Shown here in pieces: positions 17,104-25,726 of a DNA stretch of 64,000 nt. Source of the DNA: Poritiphilus sp965212595 (GTDB taxonomy: Bacteria > Bacteroidota > Bacteroidia > Flavobacteriales > Flavobacteriaceae); the NCBI GenBank assembly GCA_965212595.1, contig CBDBVE010000007.1:1-64000 (forward strand). The letters are read 5' to 3'. The notes under the pieces are model-generated. The model saw nothing but the letters and a program-made list of their open reading frames with translations. It had not been told where the DNA came from and did not search any database. Both the position numbers and the translations under genes were made by a program. The stretch's first letter is position 1. Each line of letters begins with the position of its first letter.

Positions 17104-17268
17104 TCAAACACTCCTTTCAATTTGTTTTAATAACTGTGTTGCTTCGTATATTTTGTCCTCGCTAAGTCTCCTATTTACCGATGACAATTGATGCGCTTCC
17201 TTTAGCAGTTTCTTGTAACGCTGCTCCAACTTTGCCTTTTCACTTCTTTTTTTAAACAATGCAAACAT
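17104..17268 (-). CDS. Lacal_2735 family small protein (54 aa)
   Basis: I read this 54-codon gene by hand. It begins MFALFKKRSEKAKLEQRYKK and ends with 'ATQLLKQIERSV'. The pattern MFxLFKKxSExxKLxxxYKKLxxEAxxLSxxNRxxSxxKxxEAxxxLKQI is that of the flavobacterial Lacal_2735 family, whose members are about 55-60 aa. The start is the ATG at 17268 and the stop is at 17104-17106. It is the first gene of a pair with the 73-aa protein to its left. The function is unknown; it is a short, basic, helical, cytoplasmic protein. Confidence 0.75.
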   Translation of the reverse strand: MFALFKKRSEKAKLEQRYKKLLKEAHQLSSVNRRLSEDKIYEATQLLKQIERSV

Positions 17269-17459
17269 GTGTAATTAGATTTTGATGATTCTGAACCTCA
17301 GCTTTTTAGTATTTTAAAAATACTATATGTTTAACTTAAAATAAAAAAAACTAAACAAAATAACATGAAATTAACACTTGCATTTTTGGCTAGTTACAAA
17401 GGTAAGTAATATGATCAAATACAGAGATTGGAAGATATTGATCCTCAACGTGGAAAGGC

Positions 17460-19508
17460 TTACTCAGGGTATTCAATGCGCAGGTGGTAAATATTTGTCA
17501 GCTTGTGCTTAAGTACTTTTTTGACAATCTCGATTTCCTTAAAAGTGATATTCGCATTTAGAAATTGATTGGCCTGCATCTGGCCTGCAACTATCTTATC
17601 TACGAATTCGTCTATAATCTGGTAGGTAGGGTTGGTTAAACTTTTTGAAGCGGCTTCAACGGCATCAGCCATCATTAAAATTGCTGTTTCTCTGGAAAAA
17701 GGAATAGGGCCCGGATACCTAAAATCATCTTCATTGACCTCTCCACCAAGTTCTTGCTGTTTCTTATAAAAGTAGAAAACCAGCGTTGTGCCATGATGCG
17801 CCCGGATAAAGTCGATCACACGGTCTGGGAGTTTATTCTTTTGAGCGATTTCTATCCCCTCAATAACGTGATTAATAATAATTTTAGCGCTGTCTTTGGC
17901 ACTGAGATCATTATGAGGATTGACTTTGGTGATCTGATTCTCCGTAAAATAGGTGGGGTTGTTCATCTTGCCAATATCATGATACAGTGCCCCAACCCTA
18001 ACCAACATCGCGTTAGCACCAATTTCGTTGGCGGCGGCCTCTGCCAAATTAGCCACTTGAAGTGAGTGATGGAAAGTGCCTGGCGCTTTATTAGACAATT
18101 CTTTGAGCAGCTTGGAGTTGGTGTCCGAAAGTTCCAGTAGCGATACATCTGATACCATTCCGAACATCTTTTCGTAAATGTAGATCAAGGGTTGCGCGAA
18201 TAAAGTGATCATTCCATTTAAGAGGAAGAAACCAAAGGTAAACCAGTGTACATTGTCTAAATTGCCTTCATGAATAATGTGAAAAGCAAAATATCCTACG
18301 ATATAAATCAGCGTTATTTGTCCAACTGAAACAAAGAGATTAGCTCGTTTATACAACTCTGAAACCGTAAGAATTGTAACGATTCCGGCAATAATTTGCA
18401 AAAAGATATACTCAAAACTATTGGGCACCACAAAACCTAGAATAAGCACCGTAAGGACGTGTACAAAAAGCCCTAACCTCGCATCAAAAAAGGTTTTTAG
18501 GATAAGGGGTAAGATGCAGAGGGGTACTACAAAAACATAAATTTCATTGTACTTTACCACCAGGGTAGTAATAAAGACCATGAGTAGAATGTTAAAAAAT
18601 ATAAAGGTGACCTTTACATTGTTCCCATAGATTTCTGGCCGGTACTTTTTTAGGAATAACAGAAGCATCATTAGAACCAGTGCCACCAGGATAGTATAAC
18701 CAAACAAGATAAAGTAGTAATTGCTCTCCGCCCAAAGTTCTGATTCAAACTCCTCTTTTAAAGAGTTCAAAATTTTCAAATTCTCGGCCTCAACCACCTC
18801 GCCTTTAACTATAATAAGTTTTCCCTCATCAACATTGCCCCGGGTTAGTGAAATCTTAGAGAGGGCATCTTGTAGTTCCTTTAGGGAAAGTTCCTCATCG
18901 TAAGTCACATTTGGCCGAAGTACCTCAAAAAAGAGTTGATTGTACCTGGACTTAAAACTTAACAATCCCCTTTCCCTCAGTATTCTGTCTCTAACTTCGT
19001 TGGCATCGTTCAACCGATATAAATCTGAGGCATTTATGCGCCTGGCTTCGTTATTTTTAAACAGGTATAAACTGCTGCCTTTAACCTCTTTCCCACTGGT
19101 CTGAAGAATACCGTTGGTATAGATAATATCCATGATATCCTTGCCAACGGCAAACAAGGTTCGTCTTTGGTTAGCGCTAAACGCATCAACATTGAAAACC
19201 TGGTCAAAACGGGTATTGAAAGCATTGTACGCTTCTTCTGCTATTTGTTGGTTGTATAAATAATAGTCTGTTTGATTTTCTTCAATTTCCTTCCGCTCCA
19301 CGCTGAGCTCTTCCTGGGTCTTTTTGATGCTGAAGTCGAAGGGGGCATAGTAGTTATTGTATTGCCAGGGTTTCCCTTTCTGAAACTCGTACTTAAATTG
19401 CCCGCCTTTGGGGAAGAAAAAGACAATACAACCAATGGAAACCAGGTAAAGAAAATATTTGTAAATAACTGATTGCCTTTTATATAGGGTATCTAAGGGT
19501 TTTCCCAT
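17460..19508 (-). CDS. 7TM-HD (PgpH-like) membrane phosphohydrolase
   Basis: This is a 682-aa protein. An N-terminal membrane helix ('YFLYLVSIGCIVFFFP') is followed by a 7TMR-HDED-type extracytoplasmic region (about 40-265). A block of seven membrane helices (about 270-460) comes next, then a cytoplasmic HD domain with 'FHHSLQVANLAEAAANEIGA' and 'ALYHDIGKMNNPTYF' (HD near residue 508), 'HHGTTLVFYFYKKQQ' and 'AILMMADAVEAASKSL'. The architecture is that of PgpH, which hydrolyses cyclic di-AMP in Firmicutes. I infer the same here. It is divergent from the thiolase gene. Confidence 0.88.
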   Translation of the reverse strand: MGKPLDTLYKRQSVIYKYFLYLVSIGCIVFFFPKGGQFKYEFQKGKPWQYNNYYAPFDFSIKKTQEELSVERKEIEENQTDYYLYNQQIAEEAYNAFNTRFDQVFNVDAFSANQRRTLFAVGKDIMDIIYTNGILQTSGKEVKGSSLYLFKNNEARRINASDLYRLNDANEVRDRILRERGLLSFKSRYNQLFFEVLRPNVTYDEELSLKELQDALSKISLTRGNVDEGKLIIVKGEVVEAENLKILNSLKEEFESELWAESNYYFILFGYTILVALVLMMLLLFLKKYRPEIYGNNVKVTFIFFNILLMVFITTLVVKYNEIYVFVVPLCILPLILKTFFDARLGLFVHVLTVLILGFVVPNSFEYIFLQIIAGIVTILTVSELYKRANLFVSVGQITLIYIVGYFAFHIIHEGNLDNVHWFTFGFFLLNGMITLFAQPLIYIYEKMFGMVSDVSLLELSDTNSKLLKELSNKAPGTFHHSLQVANLAEAAANEIGANAMLVRVGALYHDIGKMNNPTYFTENQITKVNPHNDLSAKDSAKIIINHVIEGIEIAQKNKLPDRVIDFIRAHHGTTLVFYFYKKQQELGGEVNEDDFRYPGPIPFSRETAILMMADAVEAASKSLTNPTYQIIDEFVDKIVAGQMQANQFLNANITFKEIEIVKKVLKHKLTNIYHLRIEYPE

Positions 19509-19623
19509 GCGCTGCCGTATCTAAATCAAAAATAGAAAATTAAACGGTTTGGGAAGCGTTTTAGAATTTTTACTCCCTTAATTGCACTTTAATTTATTAA
19601 TTTCGCGGTACAAAATTCATAGG

Positions 19624-20811
19624 ATGAAAGAGGTAGTTATCGTTTCTATGGCAAGAACGCCAATAGGAAGTTTTATGGGGGCTTTATCTAGTATTCCAGC
19701 ACCAAAGTTAGGCGCAATCGCGATCAAGGGTGCGTTGGAAAAAATAAATCTAAAACCAGAGTTGGTCGAGGAAGTTTTAATGGGGAACGTCGTTCAGGCC
19801 GGGACCGGGCAGGCTCCGGCAAGGCAGGCAGCCATATTTGCCGGCATTCCAGACACTGTGCCTTGTACTACAATAAACAAGGTATGTGCTTCGGGGATGA
19901 AAACTGTAATGCAAGCGGCTCAATCTATTGCCCTTGGAGATACATCGATAGTTGTAGCGGGAGGTATGGAGAGCATGAGCTTAATTCCGCACTATGTCCA
20001 TATGCGAAACGGTCAAAAATTTGGACCTGCCTCGCTTATTGACGGAATGCAAAAGGATGGTTTGGTAGATGTATACGATCAAAACGCTATGGGAGTTTGC
20101 GCGGATGCATGTGCTCTAGAGTATGATTTTAGCAGGGAAGATCAGGACAACTTTGCAATACAATCTTATAAACGTTCAGCCGATGCCTGGGCGTCAGGAA
20201 AATTCTCGGATGAAGTGGTCCCTGTAGAGGTCCCTCAAAGGCGAGGAGAACCTATAGTGGTTGCTGAAGACGAAGAGTTTAAGAATGTCAAAATGGAGAA
20301 AATTCCAGCTCTCAGACCTGCTTTCTCAAAAGACGGTACAGTTACTGCCGCCAACGCTTCGACCATAAATGACGGTGCAGCTGCACTTGTTTTGATGAGT
20401 GCTGATAAAGCCAAAGAAATGGGCCTAAAACCACTGGCCACCATAAAAAGCTACGCGGATGCTGCCCAGGAACCGAAATGGTTTACTACAGCGCCCGCAA
20501 AGGCATTACCCAAGGCTATTGCAAAAGCTGGTATTAGTTTGGATGATGTCGATTATTTTGAGTTCAACGAGGCTTTCGCGGTTGTAGGGTTGGCCAATAT
20601 GAAACTTCTAGGCTTAACAGATGACAAGGTTAACATTAATGGTGGGGCAGTCTCATTGGGACACCCATTGGGGTGTTCAGGGGCCAGAATAACTATTACC
20701 TTGCTAAGTGTCTTAGAACAAAATAACGGTAAAATAGGAGCGGCTGCCATCTGTAATGGTGGGGGCGGGGCTTCGGCAATTGTTTTGGAGCGCAATACCC
20801 AGACGGCCTAA
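19624..20811 (+). CDS. Acetyl-CoA C-acetyltransferase (thiolase)
   Basis: This is a 395-aa thiolase starting at the ATG at 19624 (MKEVVIVSMARTPIG). The frame to 19582 adds 14 unlikely residues. The acyl-enzyme Cys is C88 in 'INKVCASGMKT'. The other active-site blocks are 'EFNEAFA', 'GGAVSLGHPLGCSGAR' (His) and 'AICNGGGGASA' (second Cys). It condenses or cleaves acetoacetyl-CoA in fatty-acid and ketone metabolism. The next gene, an NlpC/P60-like protein, starts only 9 bp after the stop, so both probably share a transcript. Confidence 0.95.
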   Translation: MKEVVIVSMARTPIGSFMGALSSIPAPKLGAIAIKGALEKINLKPELVEEVLMGNVVQAGTGQAPARQAAIFAGIPDTVPCTTINKVCASGMKTVMQAAQSIALGDTSIVVAGGMESMSLIPHYVHMRNGQKFGPASLIDGMQKDGLVDVYDQNAMGVCADACALEYDFSREDQDNFAIQSYKRSADAWASGKFSDEVVPVEVPQRRGEPIVVAEDEEFKNVKMEKIPALRPAFSKDGTVTAANASTINDGAAALVLMSADKAKEMGLKPLATIKSYADAAQEPKWFTTAPAKALPKAIAKAGISLDDVDYFEFNEAFAVVGLANMKLLGLTDDKVNINGGAVSLGHPLGCSGARITITLLSVLEQNNGKIGAAAICNGGGGASAIVLERNTQTA

Positions 20812-20820
20812 AATATCTAT

Positions 20821-21573
20821 ATGCAATACGGTATTTGCCACCTCAGCGTAGTTGCAATAAAGCAAGAGGCAGACAATGCCGGTGAGATGGTGACCCAAAT
20901 ACTTTACGGGGAGCATTTTAAAGTACTGGAACAACGCAAGCACTGGAGCAAAATTAGAAACGCCTATGACGGCTGTGAAGGCTGGGTCTTAAACACCCAA
21001 TTCACTTCTATTTCTCAAGAGGATTATGAGCGTATTGAAAAACACCATAAACACAAATTTTCAGCAGATTTGGTTTCCTTTGTTAGTACAAAGAACCAAT
21101 TATTAATTCCTGTGGTACTGGGCTCCTGCATTGATCGCTCACAAGTACTGGATCACAAGCATGAAGGCCAGCAAACCAAAGGCACTATTTCTAAAGCTAC
21201 CATCTTAGATACAGCACTTTTGTATTTAAATGCGCCCTATCTTCACGGAGGAAAAACGCCTTTCGGGATAGATGCGAGCGGACTCGCTCAAATGGTATAC
21301 AGAATACACGGATATAAACTTGAACGAAGCTCGGAAAAGCAAGCTAAACAGGGAGAAGCCCTGAGTTTCATTGAGGAAAGTGAGCCAGGTGATCTGGCTT
21401 TTTTTGATAATAAAGAAGGGGTTATAGACCACGTCGGTATTATTATGAAGGACAATTATATTATCCATTCCTATGGAAAAGTCCGCATTGATCGCCTTGA
21501 TCATACTGGAATCTTCAATGATGATCTTCGCAATTATTCTCACCCTCTAAGGGTGATTAAGAAAATGACTTAG
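20821..21573 (+). CDS. SH3b-NlpC/P60 (C40) family protein, catalytic Cys replaced by Ala
   Basis: This is a 250-aa cytoplasmic-looking protein without a signal peptide. Residues 1-65 form an SH3b-like domain ('EMVTQILYGEHFKVLEQRKHWSKIRNAYDGCEGWV'). Residues 125-250 form an NlpC/P60 fold with 'YLHGGKTPFGIDASGLAQMVYRI', 'EPGDLAFF' and 'IDHVGIIMKDNYIIHSYG'. Active members have DCSG at the position that here reads D-A-S-G (A152, codon GCG). The His (H204) and the third polar residue (H216) remain. Without the Cys nucleophile, cleavage of peptidoglycan stem peptides is not expected. It may bind but not cut, or act as a regulator. The pairing with thiolase is probably historical. Confidence 0.85.
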   Translation: MQYGICHLSVVAIKQEADNAGEMVTQILYGEHFKVLEQRKHWSKIRNAYDGCEGWVLNTQFTSISQEDYERIEKHHKHKFSADLVSFVSTKNQLLIPVVLGSCIDRSQVLDHKHEGQQTKGTISKATILDTALLYLNAPYLHGGKTPFGIDASGLAQMVYRIHGYKLERSSEKQAKQGEALSFIEESEPGDLAFFDNKEGVIDHVGIIMKDNYIIHSYGKVRIDRLDHTGIFNDDLRNYSHPLRVIKKMT

Positions 21574-21574
21574 C

Positions 21575-21612
21575 AAAAAAACCCTCCATAGCCAGGGCTA
21601 AGAAGGGTTTTC
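21575..21612. terminator. Bidirectional terminator
   Basis: Arms AAAAACCCT and AGGGTTTT flank a loop with a short internal GCC-AGGGC stem. T- or A-runs lie on both sides. It is placed between the convergent NlpC/P60-like gene and the TPR gene and can serve both. Confidence 0.8.
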
Positions 21613-21631
21613 ATAGATCGTATTTTTAAGC

Positions 21632-22894
21632 TTATTCTCCTAACAACTTCTTTATTCTCATAAAGTTTTCGTTATCTCCTAAAGCTCCGTAAATATTTTT
21701 AAGCTGACTAAGAATACCCTGGTTATCAGGATTCATCTTGAGTGCTTCCTCTAAAACGCCTGCACCTTCAACAAACAAATCATCCTTCTGTTGCTTCAAT
21801 TCTTCATAGCGGGCAATATCGGCTCTTGAATTGCCAAGGCTGTTCATCTCGTCAATGAGTCCGTTCCCTTCATTTACATAGGTAGTAGAAAGGTTTAACT
21901 GTGCATTGACATAGCTTGGGTTCGCTTCTAAAGCTCTTCTGTACGATGCTCTGGCTTCTTCAATGTTACCCTGCTCCATATTGATAACTCCAATATTATA
22001 GTGTAAGTCCGGGTTGTCTGGTTCCATTTCAGCAGCTTCAGACATTAAATCCTTAAACTTTTCTTTATCACCGGTTTGGTAATAAAGATTGGCTTCACTC
22101 AATACTAAATTAACATCGTCAGGGTTAGATACACGGGCATCCTTATAGGCAGCGAAGGCTTTGTCATTTTGACCCAACTGAGTATAGATCAAGGCAATAT
22201 TCTTAATGATTTCAGCACTTTTCGAAGGTGATTTTTCGTCTTGAGGATCTTTGTAAGTTCCAGATTTCACCATAAGATCTCGCTGAGTCTTGTCCATCTC
22301 TTCTACTTCACCAGTTTCGGTGTTCGTAGCTTTGTAGATCGTAGAACTACCATCATAGCCAAGGTCCTTAAGCTCGTTGTAATACTTAAGGGCATTTTCG
22401 TAATCACCACCATTTACCGCACTACTTGCAGCAAAATATAGGTAATTGGTGTCCTTAGGGCTTAATTTGTAACCCAAATACAGTTTCCCTGCAGCCTCTT
22501 TGAATTTCTTATTGTTGTTGTCTTCAACGGCAGCATTAATAAGATCGGCTGTCATAGCACTCATTTGTTGCTGAGAATCAGCAGAGTACTTGGCCTTTCC
22601 ACTTTTTTCTTCTAAGCTCAAAACCTCTCTAAAGGAAGAAACCGCTTCATCAAAGGCACTCTCATCTCCTTTGTTTGCAAGATCGGCATAAACCTTTCCG
22701 CGTGTAAAGTGATATTGCGCTTTTGTTTTATCATCAGCGGCACCTATTAAACCTGATGCCCCTTCAAGTGCAGTCTTAGCCGTCTGTGAGTCACCGCTCT
22801 TAAGTGCTTTTTCGGCAGCTTTGATCTCCGATTTTTGAGCAAACGTTACCATGGTAAAAGTCATGGCAGCGAACATTAAAATCTTTGTTTTCAT
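21632..22894 (-). CDS. Secreted TPR-repeat protein
   Basis: This is a 420-aa protein with a signal peptide (MKTKILMFAAMTFTMVTFAQ). It contains about six to eight tetratricopeptide repeats, for example 'KAQYHFTRGKVYADLAN', 'DALKYYNELKDLGYDG'-like units, 'ALIYTQLGQNDKAFAAYKDARVSNPDDV' and 'LHYNIGVINMEQGNIEEARASYRRALEANPSYVNAQLNL'. TPR proteins act as scaffolds, and this one is probably periplasmic. Its stop is followed by the shared terminator at 21575-21612. It lies 35 bp downstream of gyrA on the same strand. Confidence 0.88.
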   Translation of the reverse strand: MKTKILMFAAMTFTMVTFAQKSEIKAAEKALKSGDSQTAKTALEGASGLIGAADDKTKAQYHFTRGKVYADLANKGDESAFDEAVSSFREVLSLEEKSGKAKYSADSQQQMSAMTADLINAAVEDNNNKKFKEAAGKLYLGYKLSPKDTNYLYFAASSAVNGGDYENALKYYNELKDLGYDGSSTIYKATNTETGEVEEMDKTQRDLMVKSGTYKDPQDEKSPSKSAEIIKNIALIYTQLGQNDKAFAAYKDARVSNPDDVNLVLSEANLYYQTGDKEKFKDLMSEAAEMEPDNPDLHYNIGVINMEQGNIEEARASYRRALEANPSYVNAQLNLSTTYVNEGNGLIDEMNSLGNSRADIARYEELKQQKDDLFVEGAGVLEEALKMNPDNQGILSQLKNIYGALGDNENFMRIKKLLGE

Positions 22895-22929
22895 TTTAAA
22901 ATTGAATTTGATGTATTAGTGTTTATTAT

Positions 22930-25467
22930 TTATTCTTCTTCTTCAGATTCCGCGCTACCTATATCAATAGCCGTGCCATCCTCAGTATTAACTTCAATGT
23001 TCAGGATATCGGCATCATCTAAATCGTCCTCATCTTTCATCACTTTTGCTACCGCGGCAATGGAGTCGCTATCTTTTAAGTTAATCAGCTTAACACCCTG
23101 GGTAGCCCTTCCCATCGTTCTCAGATCTTCAACGCTCATCCTTATAGCGATCCCCGATTTGTTTATGATCATAAGATCATCAGAGTCACAGACATTCTTT
23201 ATGGCTACAAGCCCTCCTGTTTTATCAGTGATAGAAATTGTTTTTACTCCTTTACCTCCTCTGTTTGTAATACGATAATCATCAATACTGGAGCGCTTCC
23301 CAAAACCATTTTCGGAGACGACAAGAATTTCATCGTCAAAATTATGGACCGAAATCATGCCAATAACTTCATCATCTTCGCTCGCAAGACTAATTCCTCT
23401 TACGCCTGAAGCATTTCTTCCCATCGGTCTTGTTTTGCCTTCCTCAAAACGAATGGCTTTACCTGATTTGAGTCCAAGAAAGATCTGACTCGTCCCTGTT
23501 GTGAGTTTTGCCTCCAACAATTCATCGCCCTCCCGAATGTTTATCGCAATAATTCCATTTTGTCTTGGCCGGGAGTACTGCTCTAATGAGGTCTTTTTGA
23601 CCGTTCCCTTTTTAGTCGCCATTATAACATAGTGGCTATTTACATATTCTTCATCCTTAAGGTCCCTGGTGCAAATGAAGGCTTTTACCTTATCATCTTG
23701 CTCAATATTGATCAGGTTTTGTATGGCCCTTCCCTTTGAAGTTCTACTGCCTTCCGGGATCTCATAAACCCGCATCCAGAAGCACTTTCCTTTTTGAGTA
23801 AAGAAAAGCATATACTGATGGTTCGTCCCTACAAACAAGTGTTCTAGGAAATCTTCATTTCTCGTAGATGAAGCTTTTTGGCCTACTCCTCCCCTGTTCT
23901 GTGTTTTGTATTCAGAAAGCGGTGTCCTTTTAATATAACCCGCATGCGAAATAGTGATAACCACCTGTTCATCTGGGATCATGTCCTCTATGCTGAGATC
24001 ACCACCGGCAAAATTAATTTCAGACCTACGAACATCTCCGTACTTATCTTTTACTTCAAGCAGTTCATCCTTAATGATCTGCATTCTTCGATCTTTATTA
24101 GCCAAAATATCTTTTAGATCGGCTATTCTGGCAATGACCTCATCGTACTCGGACCGCAGTTTTTCCTGTTCCAGACCGGTAAGCTGGCGTAGTCGCATCT
24201 CTACAATTGCCCTGGCCTGTATTTCTGACAACTCAAAGCGTTTGATAAGATTCGCTCTTGCCTCATCTGCATTTGCCGAGCCCTTTATAATTTCAATAAC
24301 TTCGTCAATATTATCCGAGGCAATAATAAGTCCCTCCAGGATGTGCGCCCGATCTTCAGCTTTTTTAAGCTCAAACTTGGTTCGGCGAACAACTACTTCA
24401 TGCCTGTGATCAACAAAATGGCCTATAATTTCTTTTACATTCAACAATTTTGGCCTCCCCTTAACCAGGGCAATATTGTTGACGCTAAAAGAAGACTGTA
24501 AGGCTGTATACTTATACAGGGTGTTGAGCACAATATTTGGAATAGCATCCCGCTTTAAAATATAGACGATGCGCATCCCTTTTCGGTCTGACTCATCGCG
24601 GATGGTAGAAATTCCTTCGATCTTTTTGTCGTTGACCAGATCGGCGGTCTTTTTGATCATATCCGCTTTGTTGACCTGATACGGTATCTCTGTTACAATA
24701 ATGCATTCTCTACCCTGCACTTCTTCGAAAGTGGCCTTGGCGCGCATGACAATTCGTCCTCTGCCGGTATGAAATGCTTCCTTAACACCATCATAACCAT
24801 AGATAGTACCCCCAGTAGGAAAGTCTGGTGCCTTTATATGGGTTATAAGCTCATCAATCTCTATGGCGTTATTGTCAATATAGGCTATAGTGCCGTCAAC
24901 TACTTCGGAAAGGTTATGTGGAGGCATGTTCGTAGCCATCCCTACCGCAATTCCTGAAGCACCATTGATCAAAAGGTTGGGAATACGGGTAGGAAGTACG
25001 GTGGGCTCTTCGAGCGAATCGTCAAAATTTAGCTGATGATCTACAGTGTCTTTGTCAATATCAGACAACATTTCATCGGCTATTTTACGCATACGAGCCT
25101 CGGTATATCGCATGGCCGCCGGACTATCACCGTCAATAGAACCAAAATTACCCTGCCCGTCAATGAGCATATAACGAAGGCTCCATTCCTGAGCCATCCT
25201 AACCATCGTATCATAGACTGAGGTATCACCATGGGGGTGATATTTACCTAAAACCTCCCCTACGATACGGGCCGATTTTTTATGTGAACTTGTAGAACGC
25301 ACTCCTAATTCATGCATGCCATAAAGAACTCTTCTGTGTACCGGTTTCAAACCGTCTCTGACATCGGGTAGAGCACGTGACACAATGACCGACATTGAAT
25401 AATCAATGTAGGCAGATTTCATCTCATCTTCAATGTTAATAGGAATTAATTTTTCTCCTTCCGCCAT
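22930..25467 (-). CDS. gyrA: DNA gyrase subunit A
   Basis: This is an 845-aa gyrase A subunit. The catalytic Tyr is Y121 in 'AMRYTEARM'. The quinolone-determining segment reads 'HPHGDTSVYD', with T82 at the E. coli Ser83 position and D86 at the Asp87 position, that is, no classical resistance change. The C-terminal DNA-wrapping domain has its GyrA box as 'QNRGGVGQK' near residue 530 and ends in a strongly acidic tail ('SAESEEEE'). With GyrB it introduces negative supercoils in the nucleoid. The gene is divergent from clpC. Confidence 0.97.
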   Translation of the reverse strand: MAEGEKLIPINIEDEMKSAYIDYSMSVIVSRALPDVRDGLKPVHRRVLYGMHELGVRSTSSHKKSARIVGEVLGKYHPHGDTSVYDTMVRMAQEWSLRYMLIDGQGNFGSIDGDSPAAMRYTEARMRKIADEMLSDIDKDTVDHQLNFDDSLEEPTVLPTRIPNLLINGASGIAVGMATNMPPHNLSEVVDGTIAYIDNNAIEIDELITHIKAPDFPTGGTIYGYDGVKEAFHTGRGRIVMRAKATFEEVQGRECIIVTEIPYQVNKADMIKKTADLVNDKKIEGISTIRDESDRKGMRIVYILKRDAIPNIVLNTLYKYTALQSSFSVNNIALVKGRPKLLNVKEIIGHFVDHRHEVVVRRTKFELKKAEDRAHILEGLIIASDNIDEVIEIIKGSANADEARANLIKRFELSEIQARAIVEMRLRQLTGLEQEKLRSEYDEVIARIADLKDILANKDRRMQIIKDELLEVKDKYGDVRRSEINFAGGDLSIEDMIPDEQVVITISHAGYIKRTPLSEYKTQNRGGVGQKASSTRNEDFLEHLFVGTNHQYMLFFTQKGKCFWMRVYEIPEGSRTSKGRAIQNLINIEQDDKVKAFICTRDLKDEEYVNSHYVIMATKKGTVKKTSLEQYSRPRQNGIIAINIREGDELLEAKLTTGTSQIFLGLKSGKAIRFEEGKTRPMGRNASGVRGISLASEDDEVIGMISVHNFDDEILVVSENGFGKRSSIDDYRITNRGGKGVKTISITDKTGGLVAIKNVCDSDDLMIINKSGIAIRMSVEDLRTMGRATQGVKLINLKDSDSIAAVAKVMKDEDDLDDADILNIEVNTEDGTAIDIGSAESEEEE

Positions 25468-25726
25468 ATAAAAATCTTAATACTTCTTTGTGGTTAAAAT
25501 ATCAGGCCAATATACGCAAAATCATAGCATACAAAGCAACTTCAAGATACTTTATTAAAGAATTTATCAACACCAATTTAGGGAGGGTTGGTTAATAATT
25601 CGGCTGTTAATTTTTTTGTAAATCGGGGTTTTTTTCGTCATTTAGACCTAGTTTATCGAATATAGGTACGGTATTTGACGTTCTTATGTATAGATTTACT
25701 AATTTTAAACTTCATAAGGATAATTT

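Noticed and set aside
23954..24409. Plus-strand 151-codon frame opposite gyrA
   Set aside because: Ser-rich antisense shadow of a highly conserved gene.
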